From contig JAVKFF010000034.1 of the NCBI GenBank assembly GCA_040226215.1, positions 1 to 13,696 of the forward strand: 13,696 nt of DNA, in the 5' to 3' direction. A program made the translations under genes and the position numbers. This stretch comes from JAVKFF01 sp040226215. GTDB taxonomy: Bacteria > Pseudomonadota > Alphaproteobacteria > DSM-16000 > Inquilinaceae. Below the pieces are notes generated by a model that saw nothing but the letters and a program-made list of their open reading frames with translations, searched no databases and was not told the origin of the DNA. This document shows, in pieces, positions 6,042 through 12,311 of this stretch; positions within the stretch are counted from its first letter, which is position 1, and each line of letters begins with the position of its first letter.

Positions 6042-7436
6042 TCACGCCGCCGGTGTGGCCCCGGGTTCGGTGCCTGATTCAGCGCCGGATTCTGCCCCGG
6101 ACTCTGCCCCGGCCTCTGCCCCAGTATAATCCCTGTCCTGTCCGGCGACGTCGACGGTGAACAGCTCCTTGGCCTGGCGCACGCCGCGCAGGAAGTGCTC
6201 GCCCAGGCTGCGGAAGCGGAACTCCGGCGGACAGGCGCGCGACGACCGGGCGACGAAGTCGCGGCTCAGCACGATCGGCTCGTCCAGCGTCTGGCACATC
6301 GCCTCCATCCGGCTGGCCTCGTTCACCGCCGGGCCGATCACGGTGAAGTCGAGCCGCCGTTCGGAGCCGACATTGCCGTACAGCACCTCGCCCAGATGCA
6401 GCGCGATGTCGAGCACCATGACCGGCTTGCCGTCCGCCTGGCGCGCGGCGTTCAGCGCCGCCACCCGGCGCTGCATGTCCAGGGCCGCCTCGATCGTCTG
6501 CCGGCACATCGGGCTCGGATCGGCGACACCCTCGCAGGAGAAGGTGGCGAGCAGGCCGTCGCCGAGGAACTTCAGGACCTGTCCGCCGCGGGCCTCCACC
6601 GGGTCGGCCATGCAGACCAGGTAGTCGTTGAGCATGTGCACCAGGTCGTCGCGCGGCAGGCGGTCGGCCAGTGCCGTGAAGCCGCGCAGGTCGGCGATCA
6701 CGATGGCGGCGTTGAGGGTTTCCACGTCGCCGCGCACGATCGAGCCGCTCATCACCCGGCCGCCGACGTCGCGGCCCATATAGGTTGCCAGGATGGTGTG
6801 GCCGATCTCCAGCAGCAGCGCCGGCCGGCAGGCGACGGCGAAGGCCAGCGTGACCTCGCGCAGGGCCGCGAGGTCGCGATCGCTGAAGCCACCCTCGCGG
6901 TCGGTCAGCCAGGACATCAGCATGCCGGTCTCCAGCCCCCGGGGCAGGCTGCCGTCATCGCCATAGGCGCAGGAGGTGATGGCGTAGTCGGTGGCGCCCA
7001 TCCGGGCGAAGGAGCGCAGGATCTCGAACTTGTTGAGGCCCTCGCCGATCATCAGCCGGTAGCGGTCCATCGACACCGCCCCGGTGCCGTGCGGCACCTC
7101 GCGGAGACCGCCATATTCCTGGGCGATCCGCTCCAGGAAGTCGTAAAGCGGGCTGGTCCTGAAGGGCTCCTCGTTGCGGGTGCCCCGCGCGTAGTGCTCC
7201 TGCTCGCTCGCGCCCTCCCGGTAGAGATTGAGCGAGAAGGAATCGAACTGCGGGTGCAGCGTTGTGGTCGAGACGTGCAGGCGTAGGATCGGCAGGTCCA
7301 GGGCTTCCAGCCGGTCGAGCAGGCCGCGCATCAGCCGTTCGACGGGCGCGGCGACCAGTGCCTGGCTCAGCAGCCAGCCCGTGATCGGCGCCGTGTCGAC
7401 CTCCGGCGCCTGCGCGGACAGGGGCAGATCAGCCAT
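6042..7436 (-). CDS. Class III adenylate/guanylate cyclase
   Basis: This 464-residue protein is predicted to make cAMP. The catalytic domain (about 240-430) has both metal-binding aspartates: Asp249 in VIADLRGFT and Asp293 in KFLGDGLLATF. Lys289 precedes the latter, and LDFTVIGPAVNEASRME supplies Asp363, Asn372 and Arg376, the positions used for base and transition-state contacts. The set looks complete for adenylyl cyclase activity; guanylyl specificity cannot be excluded. The N-terminal half (about 1-235) has no membrane segment and looks like a GAF-type sensory fold ending in a helical linker. The last 26 residues are a low-complexity GAESG repeat encoded by 12-bp tandem units (about 6072-6122). 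The start codon overlaps the end of the DUF971 gene by 8 bp, so translation is probably coupled. Confidence 0.92.
   Translation of the reverse strand: MADLPLSAQAPEVDTAPITGWLLSQALVAAPVERLMRGLLDRLEALDLPILRLHVSTTTLHPQFDSFSLNLYREGASEQEHYARGTRNEEPFRTSPLYDFLERIAQEYGGLREVPHGTGAVSMDRYRLMIGEGLNKFEILRSFARMGATDYAITSCAYGDDGSLPRGLETGMLMSWLTDREGGFSDRDLAALREVTLAFAVACRPALLLEIGHTILATYMGRDVGGRVMSGSIVRGDVETLNAAIVIADLRGFTALADRLPRDDLVHMLNDYLVCMADPVEARGGQVLKFLGDGLLATFSCEGVADPSPMCRQTIEAALDMQRRVAALNAARQADGKPVMVLDIALHLGEVLYGNVGSERRLDFTVIGPAVNEASRMEAMCQTLDEPIVLSRDFVARSSRACPPEFRFRSLGEHFLRGVRQAKELFTVDVAGQDRDYTGAEAGAESGAESGAESGTEPGATPAA
6072..6122. repeat. 12-bp tandem repeat within the cyclase C-terminus
   Basis: Imperfect 12-bp units of the type CCCGGACTCTGC (plus-strand reading) encode the repeated Gly-Ala-Glu-Ser tail of the cyclase. 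Because the unit is a multiple of three, copy-number change would alter tail length without a frameshift. Confidence 0.7.
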
Positions 7437-7803
7437 CGCGGTGCATCCCGGCCTGGCTCAGCGCCTCCAGATAGCGGTTCCAGACCGCCTCGCGCCGGGC
7501 ATTGAGCTGGTAGAGATAGTCCCAGGAATAGAACCCGGTATCGTGGCCGTCGGAGAAGATCAGCCGCACGGCATAATTGCCGACCGGTTCGACCGCGGTG
7601 ATGGCGACGTCGCGCTTGCCGGCAACGAGCTTCTTCTGACTTGCGCTGTGACCCTGGACCTCGGCCGAGGGGCTTTCGACCCGCAGCAGTTCCGCCGGCA
7701 ATTCCGCCAGGGTGCCGTCGTCGAAGTCGACGACCAGTACCCGGTCGGCGCGGCGCAGACGGATTTCACGCGGCCAGGGGGTCGGCGAAGGGGCGCCTGG
7801 CAT
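7429..7803 (-). CDS. DUF971 (GBBH-like N-terminal domain) protein
   Basis: This 124-residue cytoplasmic protein has the small beta-rich domain found at the N-terminus of gamma-butyrobetaine hydroxylases and as a stand-alone protein in proteobacteria. Recognisable parts are WPREIRL (10-16), VVDFDDG (24-30), the conserved stretch LPAELLRVESPSAEVQGHS (35-53), and GNYAVRLIFSDGHDTGFYSW followed by DYL (75-97). It covers essentially the whole family domain. Stand-alone members are sometimes linked to Fe-S proteins; that is family-level knowledge and not evident here. It begins 3 bp after the Trm112 gene and overlaps the cyclase gene by 8 bp. Confidence 0.87.
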   Translation of the reverse strand: MPGAPSPTPWPREIRLRRADRVLVVDFDDGTLAELPAELLRVESPSAEVQGHSASQKKLVAGKRDVAITAVEPVGNYAVRLIFSDGHDTGFYSWDYLYQLNARREAVWNRYLEALSQAGMHRDG

Positions 7804-7806
7804 GGC

Positions 7807-8007
7807 TCAGAAACGTTCGGCGTCTTTGTCGAGAGGGCGGGCTTCCTCGACCAGCATGATCGGGATGCCATCGCGGATCGGATAGGCCAGGCGGGCCTCC
7901 TCGCTGATCAGTTCGTTGCGCTCGCGATCGTAGACGAGCGTCGCCTTGGTCAGCGGACAGACCAGAATCTCCAGGAGGGCCGGATCGACGCTGGCGCTCT
8001 TGGTCAT
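7807..8007 (-). CDS. Trm112/UPF0434 family small protein
   Basis: This 66-residue protein matches the UPF0434 (YcaR/Trm112-like) family: LLEILVCPLTK near the N-terminus, then RNELISEEARLAYPIRDGIP, which is diagnostic. Only one cysteine (Cys17) remains, usual for the alphaproteobacterial form lacking the complete zinc site of eukaryotic Trm112. Eukaryotic and archaeal relatives activate methyltransferases; the bacterial role is unsettled. The ATG at 8007 has GGAG seven bases upstream, which decides the start although the frame is open further upstream. It lies between the LON-domain and DUF971 genes, 80 bp and 3 bp away. Confidence 0.92.
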   Translation of the reverse strand: MTKSASVDPALLEILVCPLTKATLVYDRERNELISEEARLAYPIRDGIPIMLVEEARPLDKDAERF

Positions 8008-8087
8008 GGCATAGCTCCACCTTGCGACATCTGCTGCCGAAGTCGCCCTCCGGCACGGCGGCATATGGGCAGCCGCCAGCCACCGCG

Positions 8088-8744
8088 TCAATGGCGCGAT
8101 CCCGACCCGCCGTCGTCCTGCCGGGACCAACAGGCCATCTCGATCAGGCTCAGCACCATGTCGGCGCGTTCCTGCAGGCCCGGAGCCTCCAGCAAGGCCT
8201 GCTTTTCCAGCGCGGAAAACGGACAGATCATCGCCAGCGAGGTGATCAGACGGTTGGAGGCCGTGTTCTCGATCGCCTCCCAGTTGGCGGAAATGCCGTG
8301 ATGGCGGAAATAGCGCTCCAGGGCGCGTGCCAGGCGCTTGCGATCGATCTCGATCGGCCCCGGTTCGCGCAGGTCGCCGGCAAAACCCGACCACTCCGCC
8401 TGGAAGCGGCGATAGCCGCGCGTCGTCGGCAGTTCCAGCCCGAGCGTCAGCCGGCAGATCCCGTGCAGGGTGATCAGGTAGCGGCCGTCCTCGGTTTCCT
8501 CCAGGGCGGTGATGCGCCCGGCGCAGGCGATCGTGTGCACCGTCGGGCCGGCATGGCCGGCCTCGCGCGGTTCTACCATGGCGATCAGCCGGTTCGATGC
8601 CAGGGCGTCGTCGACCATGGCGATGTAGCGCGGCTCGAATATGTTGAGCGGCAACTGGCCCGTCGGCAGCAGCAGCGCACCGGTCAGCGGAAACACCGGA
8701 ACCGTCTGCGGCAACTCGTCGAAGGTGGGGAAGAAGGGGCTCAT
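8088..8744 (-). CDS. LON peptidase substrate-binding domain protein
   Basis: This 218-residue protein consists of the N-terminal (PUA-like) domain of Lon protease without the ATPase or protease parts. VPVFPL (15-20) and NIFEPRY (34-40) are the conserved family motifs. A helical C-terminal part (about 145-205) has NRLITSLAMICPFSALEKQALLEA, typical of bacterial stand-alone members. These proteins probably bind unfolded or partner proteins; the function is not established. The frame can start at a GTG at 8783 (231 residues), but the ATG at 8744 puts the conserved region at the usual distance from the N-terminus; neither has a strong ribosome-binding site. It belongs to the minus-strand run from cnoX to the cyclase. 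Confidence 0.9.
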   Translation of the reverse strand: MSPFFPTFDELPQTVPVFPLTGALLLPTGQLPLNIFEPRYIAMVDDALASNRLIAMVEPREAGHAGPTVHTIACAGRITALEETEDGRYLITLHGICRLTLGLELPTTRGYRRFQAEWSGFAGDLREPGPIEIDRKRLARALERYFRHHGISANWEAIENTASNRLITSLAMICPFSALEKQALLEAPGLQERADMVLSLIEMACWSRQDDGGSGSRH

Positions 8745-8843
8745 CGGCGCAACGATCGGGCTGTGGCGGGCGGCCGCCGGCACGAGCGGCCGTTGGCGTC
8801 CCCTAACATCGGGCGATCGCAGCGGATTCCAAGCCCGGGACCG

Positions 8844-8875
8844 GACGGCCTGCAGCCATCGGCGCCGCGGCCGTC
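8844..8875 (-). terminator. Hairpin overlapping the thioredoxin-TPR stop codon
   Basis: GACGGCC (8844-8850) and GGCCGTC (8869-8875) form a 7-bp stem around an 18-base GC-rich loop that can fold further (GGCGCC). On the minus strand the stop TGA (8876-8874) enters the first arm. There is no U-tract. It could reduce read-through from the thioredoxin gene into the LON-domain gene. Confidence 0.4.
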
Positions 8876-9800
8876 AGGCGTAGAGCAGGCTCGACAGGCG
8901 GCGGCGCGTCTTCACCGTCAACGGGTCCGTCTGCCCCCAGGCCTCGAAGAACTCCAGCAGCTTGCGCCGGGCCATGGCCTCGTTCCAGTCGCGATCGCGC
9001 CGGATCGACTCCAGCAGCGTCTCGGCGGCCAGTTCGTTGCGGCCCATGGCGTAGTAGGCCAGGGCCAGATCGATGCGCGCCTGGTGGTCGTCGGGCTCGT
9101 GCAGGATGCGCTCCTCCAAATCGGCGATATTGCCGGCCGCGCCGGCGCTGGCCGCGGCCAGTTCGAGCTGCTTGGCCGCGCCGGTGATGGCCTGGTCCTG
9201 CGCCAGATCCGCCGGCACCTCCGCCAGCACGTTGCGGGCATCGTCCTCGCGGCCCATCTGGAACAGGGCCCGGATCATGCCGCCATAGGCCGCCGCCAGC
9301 CGGTCGTCGTGCTGGAGGAGCTGGGAATAGATGCCAAGCGCCTGCTCGGCCTCGCCCCGCTTCAGCGCCGCCTCGGCCTGCTCCAGCGCCTCGGCCACCA
9401 TGGCCTGCTCGTCCTGGCCGCGCAGCTGCGACAGCTTGTCGACGAACTGGCCGATCTGGCTCTCCGGCACCGCACCCATGAACCCGTCGACCGGCCGGCC
9501 CTGGAAGAAGGCATAGACGGCAGGGATCGACTGGATGCGCAGCTGGGCGGCGAGCTGTTGGTTCTCGTCCACGTTGATCTTGACCAGCTTCACCCGGCCG
9601 CCGGCGCCCTGGACCGCCTTTTCCAGGAGCGGCCCCAGCGTCTTGCACGGCCCGCACCAGGGCGCCCAGAAGTCGACGATCACCGGCTGGGTCATCGATT
9701 CCTTGATGACGTCGGCCTCGAAGCTTCGCGTATCGCCGTCCTTGATCAGCCCGGCGGTGCCCTGGCCGGCCGGTGCGGCCTGTCCGATCAGCTGTTCCAT
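8874..9800 (-). CDS. cnoX: Thioredoxin-TPR protein, CnoX-like
   Basis: This 308-residue cytoplasmic protein joins an N-terminal thioredoxin fold (about 18-125) to tetratricopeptide-like helical repeats (about 135-305). VDFWAPWCGPCK contains the active-site pair Cys49/Cys52, and SIPAVYAFF the cis-proline Pro93. The architecture is that of YbbN/CnoX, a chaperedoxin that protects proteins under oxidative stress and works with GroEL and DnaK. E. coli CnoX lacks the CGPC motif, whereas this one has it and should be redox-active, as in other alphaproteobacterial members. ATG 9800 starts at MEQLIGQ, as expected for the family; the frame is open to 9893 without recognisable sequence. The gene leads a minus-strand set, 129 bp before the LON-domain gene. 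Confidence 0.9.
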   Translation of the reverse strand: MEQLIGQAAPAGQGTAGLIKDGDTRSFEADVIKESMTQPVIVDFWAPWCGPCKTLGPLLEKAVQGAGGRVKLVKINVDENQQLAAQLRIQSIPAVYAFFQGRPVDGFMGAVPESQIGQFVDKLSQLRGQDEQAMVAEALEQAEAALKRGEAEQALGIYSQLLQHDDRLAAAYGGMIRALFQMGREDDARNVLAEVPADLAQDQAITGAAKQLELAAASAGAAGNIADLEERILHEPDDHQARIDLALAYYAMGRNELAAETLLESIRRDRDWNEAMARRKLLEFFEAWGQTDPLTVKTRRRLSSLLYA

Positions 9801-9924
9801 GCTCTCAACACCCAGTTCGTCTGCGCGATCCGGCGCCTTGCCGTTCGCCCGGTTCTCACTCGCCCGTCTCGCGGTCGCCCGGCATTTGGGCACGCGGGCG
9901 CCGGCATACCAGAGGTCGGTGCGG

Positions 9925-10458
9925 CTAGTCGAGCGGCTGGCTCGGCAGTTCGAGGATTATCGGCTCGTGCCCGCAGGCCTCGATGAAGCGCAGCAGGTCG
10001 TCTCGGGCGATCGAGACGGTGCGGGCGTTGTCCAGCGGATGGTAGTTCAGCACTTCGTGCCGCAGCATGGCGGCGTCGAGCACCGGCGTGACGTCGTGCG
10101 CGACATCGTTGGCCAGGGCGAAGGGCGTGACCGCGCCCGGCTCGACGCCGAGCACGCGGCGCAGACGGTCGGCGGAACCGAAGGAGAGGCGCCCGGCGCC
10201 GAGCGCCTCGCCAAGCGACTTCAGATCGACCGCCGCGTCCTCGTCGCAGACCAGCAGCCACATGCGCTTCTTCTTGTTGGCCAGGAACAGGTTCTTGCAG
10301 TGGCCGCCGGCGATGCGGCCGCGCAGGTCCTTGGCCTCCTCCACCGTGAACACCGGGTCGTGCTCGTGCCATTGGCTGGCGATGCCCAACTCGTCGAGGT
10401 GGCGGCGCAGGCTTTCGGGCGTGTGGCGCTCGCGGCGCGTCTCGGCGGGGTCGATCAT
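9925..10458 (-). CDS. prdX: Prolyl-tRNA deacylase of the YbaK/PrdX family
   Basis: This 177-residue trans-editing enzyme is predicted to hydrolyse mischarged aminoacyl-tRNA-Pro (Ala-tRNA-Pro in the ProX/PrdX branch). Typical motifs are LDELGIASQWHEHDPVFTVEEA (21-42, shown by FTVEEA at 37-42), HCKNLFLANKKKRMWLLV with the conserved Lys55, and FGSADRLRRVLGVEPGAVTPFAL. It is a single-domain protein, not the insertion domain of ProRS. The ATG at 10458 gives the family length; a TTG at 10539 would add 27 residues with no similarity. It is 124 bp upstream of cnoX on the same strand and divergent from the tRNA gene. Confidence 0.9.
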   Translation of the reverse strand: MIDPAETRRERHTPESLRRHLDELGIASQWHEHDPVFTVEEAKDLRGRIAGGHCKNLFLANKKKRMWLLVCDEDAAVDLKSLGEALGAGRLSFGSADRLRRVLGVEPGAVTPFALANDVAHDVTPVLDAAMLRHEVLNYHPLDNARTVSIARDDLLRFIEACGHEPIILELPSQPLD

Positions 10459-10560
10459 CGGCGCTCGGCTGCTGCTCGCAAGGACGGGTTCGGAGTGTGG
10501 CACGCCGCCTCTTATAGGCAATCGGGCGGCGGAGTTCAAAGCGCGCCGGCGCGCCGGCCC

Positions 10561-10593
10561 GGCGGCTGTCCGGCGGCTGTCCAGCGGCTGTCC
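10561..10593. repeat. 11-bp tandem repeat, three units
   Basis: GGCGGCTGTCC at 10561-10571 and 10572-10582, then AGCGGCTGTCC at 10583-10593. It follows a GCGCGCCG direct repeat at about 10541-10556. It is in the gap between prdX and the tRNA promoter. No function is evident; slippage is likely. Confidence 0.75.
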
Positions 10594-10634
10594 AGCCCGG
10601 CGCGAGCCGCCCAGCCGAAGGTGGAAAAAGGCCC

Positions 10635-10662
10635 TTGCAATGGCCTGTCCATGGGATATAGT
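10635..10662 (+). promoter_or_regulatory. Putative sigma-70 promoter of the tRNA gene
   Basis: TTGCAA (10635-10640), a 16-bp spacer and TATAGT (10657-10662) form a good -35/-10 pair on the plus strand. Transcription would start near 10669, leaving a leader of about 88 bases before the tRNA. It is the best promoter match I found in the window. Confidence 0.6.
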
Positions 10663-10756
10663 CCGCCGCCGTTCCGCCGGGGTCCATGCCCGGCCGACAG
10701 CTCCGTGCCCCGGCCTCCGTGCACTCGTGGCGCCGGGCTTTCAGGGAACGCGCCGA

Positions 10757-10831
10757 GCGGGCGTAGCTCAGGGGTAGAGCACAACCTTGCCAAGGTTGGG
10801 GTCGAGGGTTCGAATCCCTTCGCCCGCTCCA
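10757..10831 (+). tRNA. tRNA-Gly(GCC)
   Basis: A full cloverleaf is visible. The acceptor arms are GCGGGCG (10757-10763) and CGCCCGC (10821-10827). The D arm is in TAGCTCAGGGGTAGAGC. The anticodon stem CAACC/GGTTG encloses TTGCCAA with anticodon GCC. The T arm GAGGG-TTCGAAT-CCCTT follows, with discriminator U. CCA (10829-10831) is encoded in the DNA. It reads GGC/GGU codons for glycine. A short T4 run follows immediately. No integrase or repeated 3' end suggests use as an integration site here. Confidence 0.95.
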
Positions 10832-11077
10832 TTTTCCGATTGTACGACCCGGAGACATGGGCGACAGGTTGGCCCTCAGGGATGGGCGACCACCTGATGC
10901 TGCGCCGGTTGCCGATGGTCCGCCGCGCTGTCGATCCTGGAATACCCCATCGCAAATGCATGAGCCCGTCTCCGCGGGCGGGCGCTCGCTGGCGATCCCG
11001 ATCGGCATGCCGCCCACATTCCCGTATGACAGGCCGGGCGCGCCGAATTTACTACCTCCTATTGTAGAACTAGCCTC

Positions 11078-11647
11078 TTGTCGGGAGTCGTGATTCCTTT
11101 CGACCGCCGAAGCGCGCGGAAGACCCCGGGGGCAAGGACTGGACAGGCGGCCGATTTGTCCGAACTGACGATCATCTTCATCAACGTCACGGCGGTGATC
11201 ATGCTGGCGGGGCTGCTCGGCACGATCGCCGCCGTCGACATGCGCGAGAAGCGCATTCCCAACAGCCTGGTGCTGGCGGTGGGCGTGCTCGGCCTGCTGG
11301 TCTCGTGGTTCGCGCCGCTGATCACCCGCTCGCCGATCGAGGCGCTGATCGGCGCCGGCGTGTTCGGCGGCGTCGTCCTGCTGACCGCCGTGGTCACCAG
11401 CATGATCACCCGGGAAGAGGCGATCGGCGGCGGCGACATCAAGCTGGCCATCGCCGCCGGCATCTGGCTCGGCTGGAGCTGGGTCGGCGTCTACCTGCTG
11501 GTCTCGTGCCTGTTCTTCCTGTGCGCCGCCGGTGTCGTCCGGCTGGCAGGACACAACGACCGCGTGCTGCCCTTCGGCCCCATGTTGGGCGGCACTCTCA
11601 TATTGATTCTTCTTTTGAGAATCTTCACGTTCAACGCCGTCTACTAG
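11078..11647 (+). CDS. cpaA: A24 family prepilin peptidase, CpaA/TadV type
   Basis: This inner-membrane aspartyl protease cuts the leader of type IV/Flp prepilins. Five or so hydrophobic segments lie between residues 33 and 185. The two catalytic aspartates are Asp54 in AVDMREKRIPN and Asp120 in the GGGDIK motif. LPFGPML near the C-terminus is also typical. At 189 residues it lacks the N-terminal methylase domain of PilD, as expected for CpaA/TadV. The start is uncertain: TTG 11078 as listed, or GTG 11090 (185 residues), whose GGGAG lies only 2 bases upstream; TTG lacks a clear ribosome-binding site. The pilin gene follows after 231 bp, its probable substrate. Confidence 0.88.
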   Translation: MSGVVIPFDRRSARKTPGARTGQAADLSELTIIFINVTAVIMLAGLLGTIAAVDMREKRIPNSLVLAVGVLGLLVSWFAPLITRSPIEALIGAGVFGGVVLLTAVVTSMITREEAIGGGDIKLAIAAGIWLGWSWVGVYLLVSCLFFLCAAGVVRLAGHNDRVLPFGPMLGGTLILILLLRIFTFNAVY

Positions 11648-11878
11648 GCCGCGACGTCCGTGTATTTTCGTGACGTTATTCACGCTTGATGCGCAGTGTT
11701 ATTACAGAGTTGTTAACCTTGAGGTATATCTCGGCAATAACCAATGTTAATATTTTCATGCGAAAACTCAAACTCCTTTACAACCAGTAGGCTAATACTG
11801 GAATCTCTCCAGCAGGCGGAAGCGAGGTTTCCGTTGCAGTGTGTGATTTCAGAAAGTGTGACGTAGGGGTCGAGTGAA
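11648..11878 (+). promoter_or_regulatory. A+T-rich leader/promoter region of the pilin gene
   Basis: G+C falls sharply here compared with the rest of the window. Inverted repeats are CGTGA/TCACG (11669-11684) and CCAGTA-GGCTAA-TACTGG (11784-11801). TTAACC (11713-11718) and TTAA (11747-11750) resemble CtrA half-sites but lack the TTAA-N7-TTAA spacing. A poor -35/-10 pair (ATTACA 11701-11706, TATATC 11725-11730) is possible. AGGGG (11865-11869), nine bases before the pilin ATG, is a good ribosome-binding site. Independent, strong transcription of the pilin gene is inferred. Confidence 0.5.
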
Positions 11879-12097
11879 ATGTCTTCCATGGTTGAGGTCC
11901 TCCGGGTCTACCTTCGGTCGGTAATCCGGAGCGAGAGGGGCGCATCCGCCATCGAGTACGGCCTGATCGCGGCGCTTATCGCGGCGGTGATCATCGCGGC
12001 GGTGTTCGCGCTGGGCGAGTTGCTGCAGACGACATTCGAGGATGTCGCCGATGGCATCGAAGGTGCGGCGGACGACGCCGGCACCGGCGGTACCTGA
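11879..12097 (+). CDS. flp: Flp-family type IVb pilin
   Basis: This 72-residue prepilin of the Flp/Fap family forms the structural subunit of Tad-type adhesive pili. A basic leader (1-21) ends in RSERG, followed by ASAIEYGLIAALIAAVIIAA. The cleavage is expected at Gly21|Ala22, with the conserved Glu26 at +5 and Tyr27 beside it. The mature pilin has about 51 residues: a hydrophobic helix and a short Gly/Asp-rich tail. The ribosome-binding site AGGGG is well placed. The prepilin peptidase just upstream is the likely processing enzyme. No assembly ATPase, secretin or TadE/F genes are in the window. Confidence 0.93.
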   Translation: MSSMVEVLRVYLRSVIRSERGASAIEYGLIAALIAAVIIAAVFALGELLQTTFEDVADGIEGAADDAGTGGT

Positions 12098-12170
12098 CCG
12101 TCCCGCCGGACTGCGGCATTCGAGTTCCGCTCTTCCGATACTTCGCGATCGGGGGGAAAGCAGCGGAAGC

Positions 12171-12202
12171 GGGGGAGGGGCGGCTGGTTCGCCTCTCCCT
12201 CC
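12171..12202 (+). terminator. Possible terminator hairpin after the pilin gene
   Basis: GGGGGAGGGGCGG (12171-12183), loop CTGGTT, CGCCTCTCCCTCC (12190-12202) forms a long purine/pyrimidine stem with one G-U pair and slight offset. No T-run follows. The rest of 12098-12311 contains nothing I can identify. Confidence 0.35.
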
Positions 12203-12311
12203 GTTCAAGCCCATCTGTTCAGGCCGCGCCATCCAGGTCGGGGACATCCGGACCCGCGAAGGAGACCCGGAAGGCAGACGACGACATGATCGTGGGGCGG
12301 CGGCGGCCGGC

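Noticed and set aside
6195..7286. Plus-strand open frame (363 residues) over the cyclase
   Set aside because: Antisense shadow: His/Gln/Arg-rich sequence without domains, while the minus strand shows all cyclase catalytic residues.
8022..9986. Very long plus-strand open frame (654 residues)
   Set aside because: It spans two well-supported minus-strand genes and their gap. The composition is typical of complement-strand translation, and no domain is visible.
10757..10831. tRNA-Gly as a possible integration (att) site
   Set aside because: No integrase gene, no duplicated tRNA 3' end and no change in gene character on either side.
10536..10961. Minus-strand frame with MERAKGFEPSTPTLARLCST
   Set aside because: This is the well-known spurious translation of the antisense of a tRNA-Gly gene, found in many database entries as a false protein.
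9788..11683. Minus-strand open frame of 631 residues across prdX, the tRNA and the prepilin peptidase
   Set aside because: It runs through a tRNA gene and is antisense to the peptidase. Low-complexity Arg/Ala/Asp/Gln sequence.
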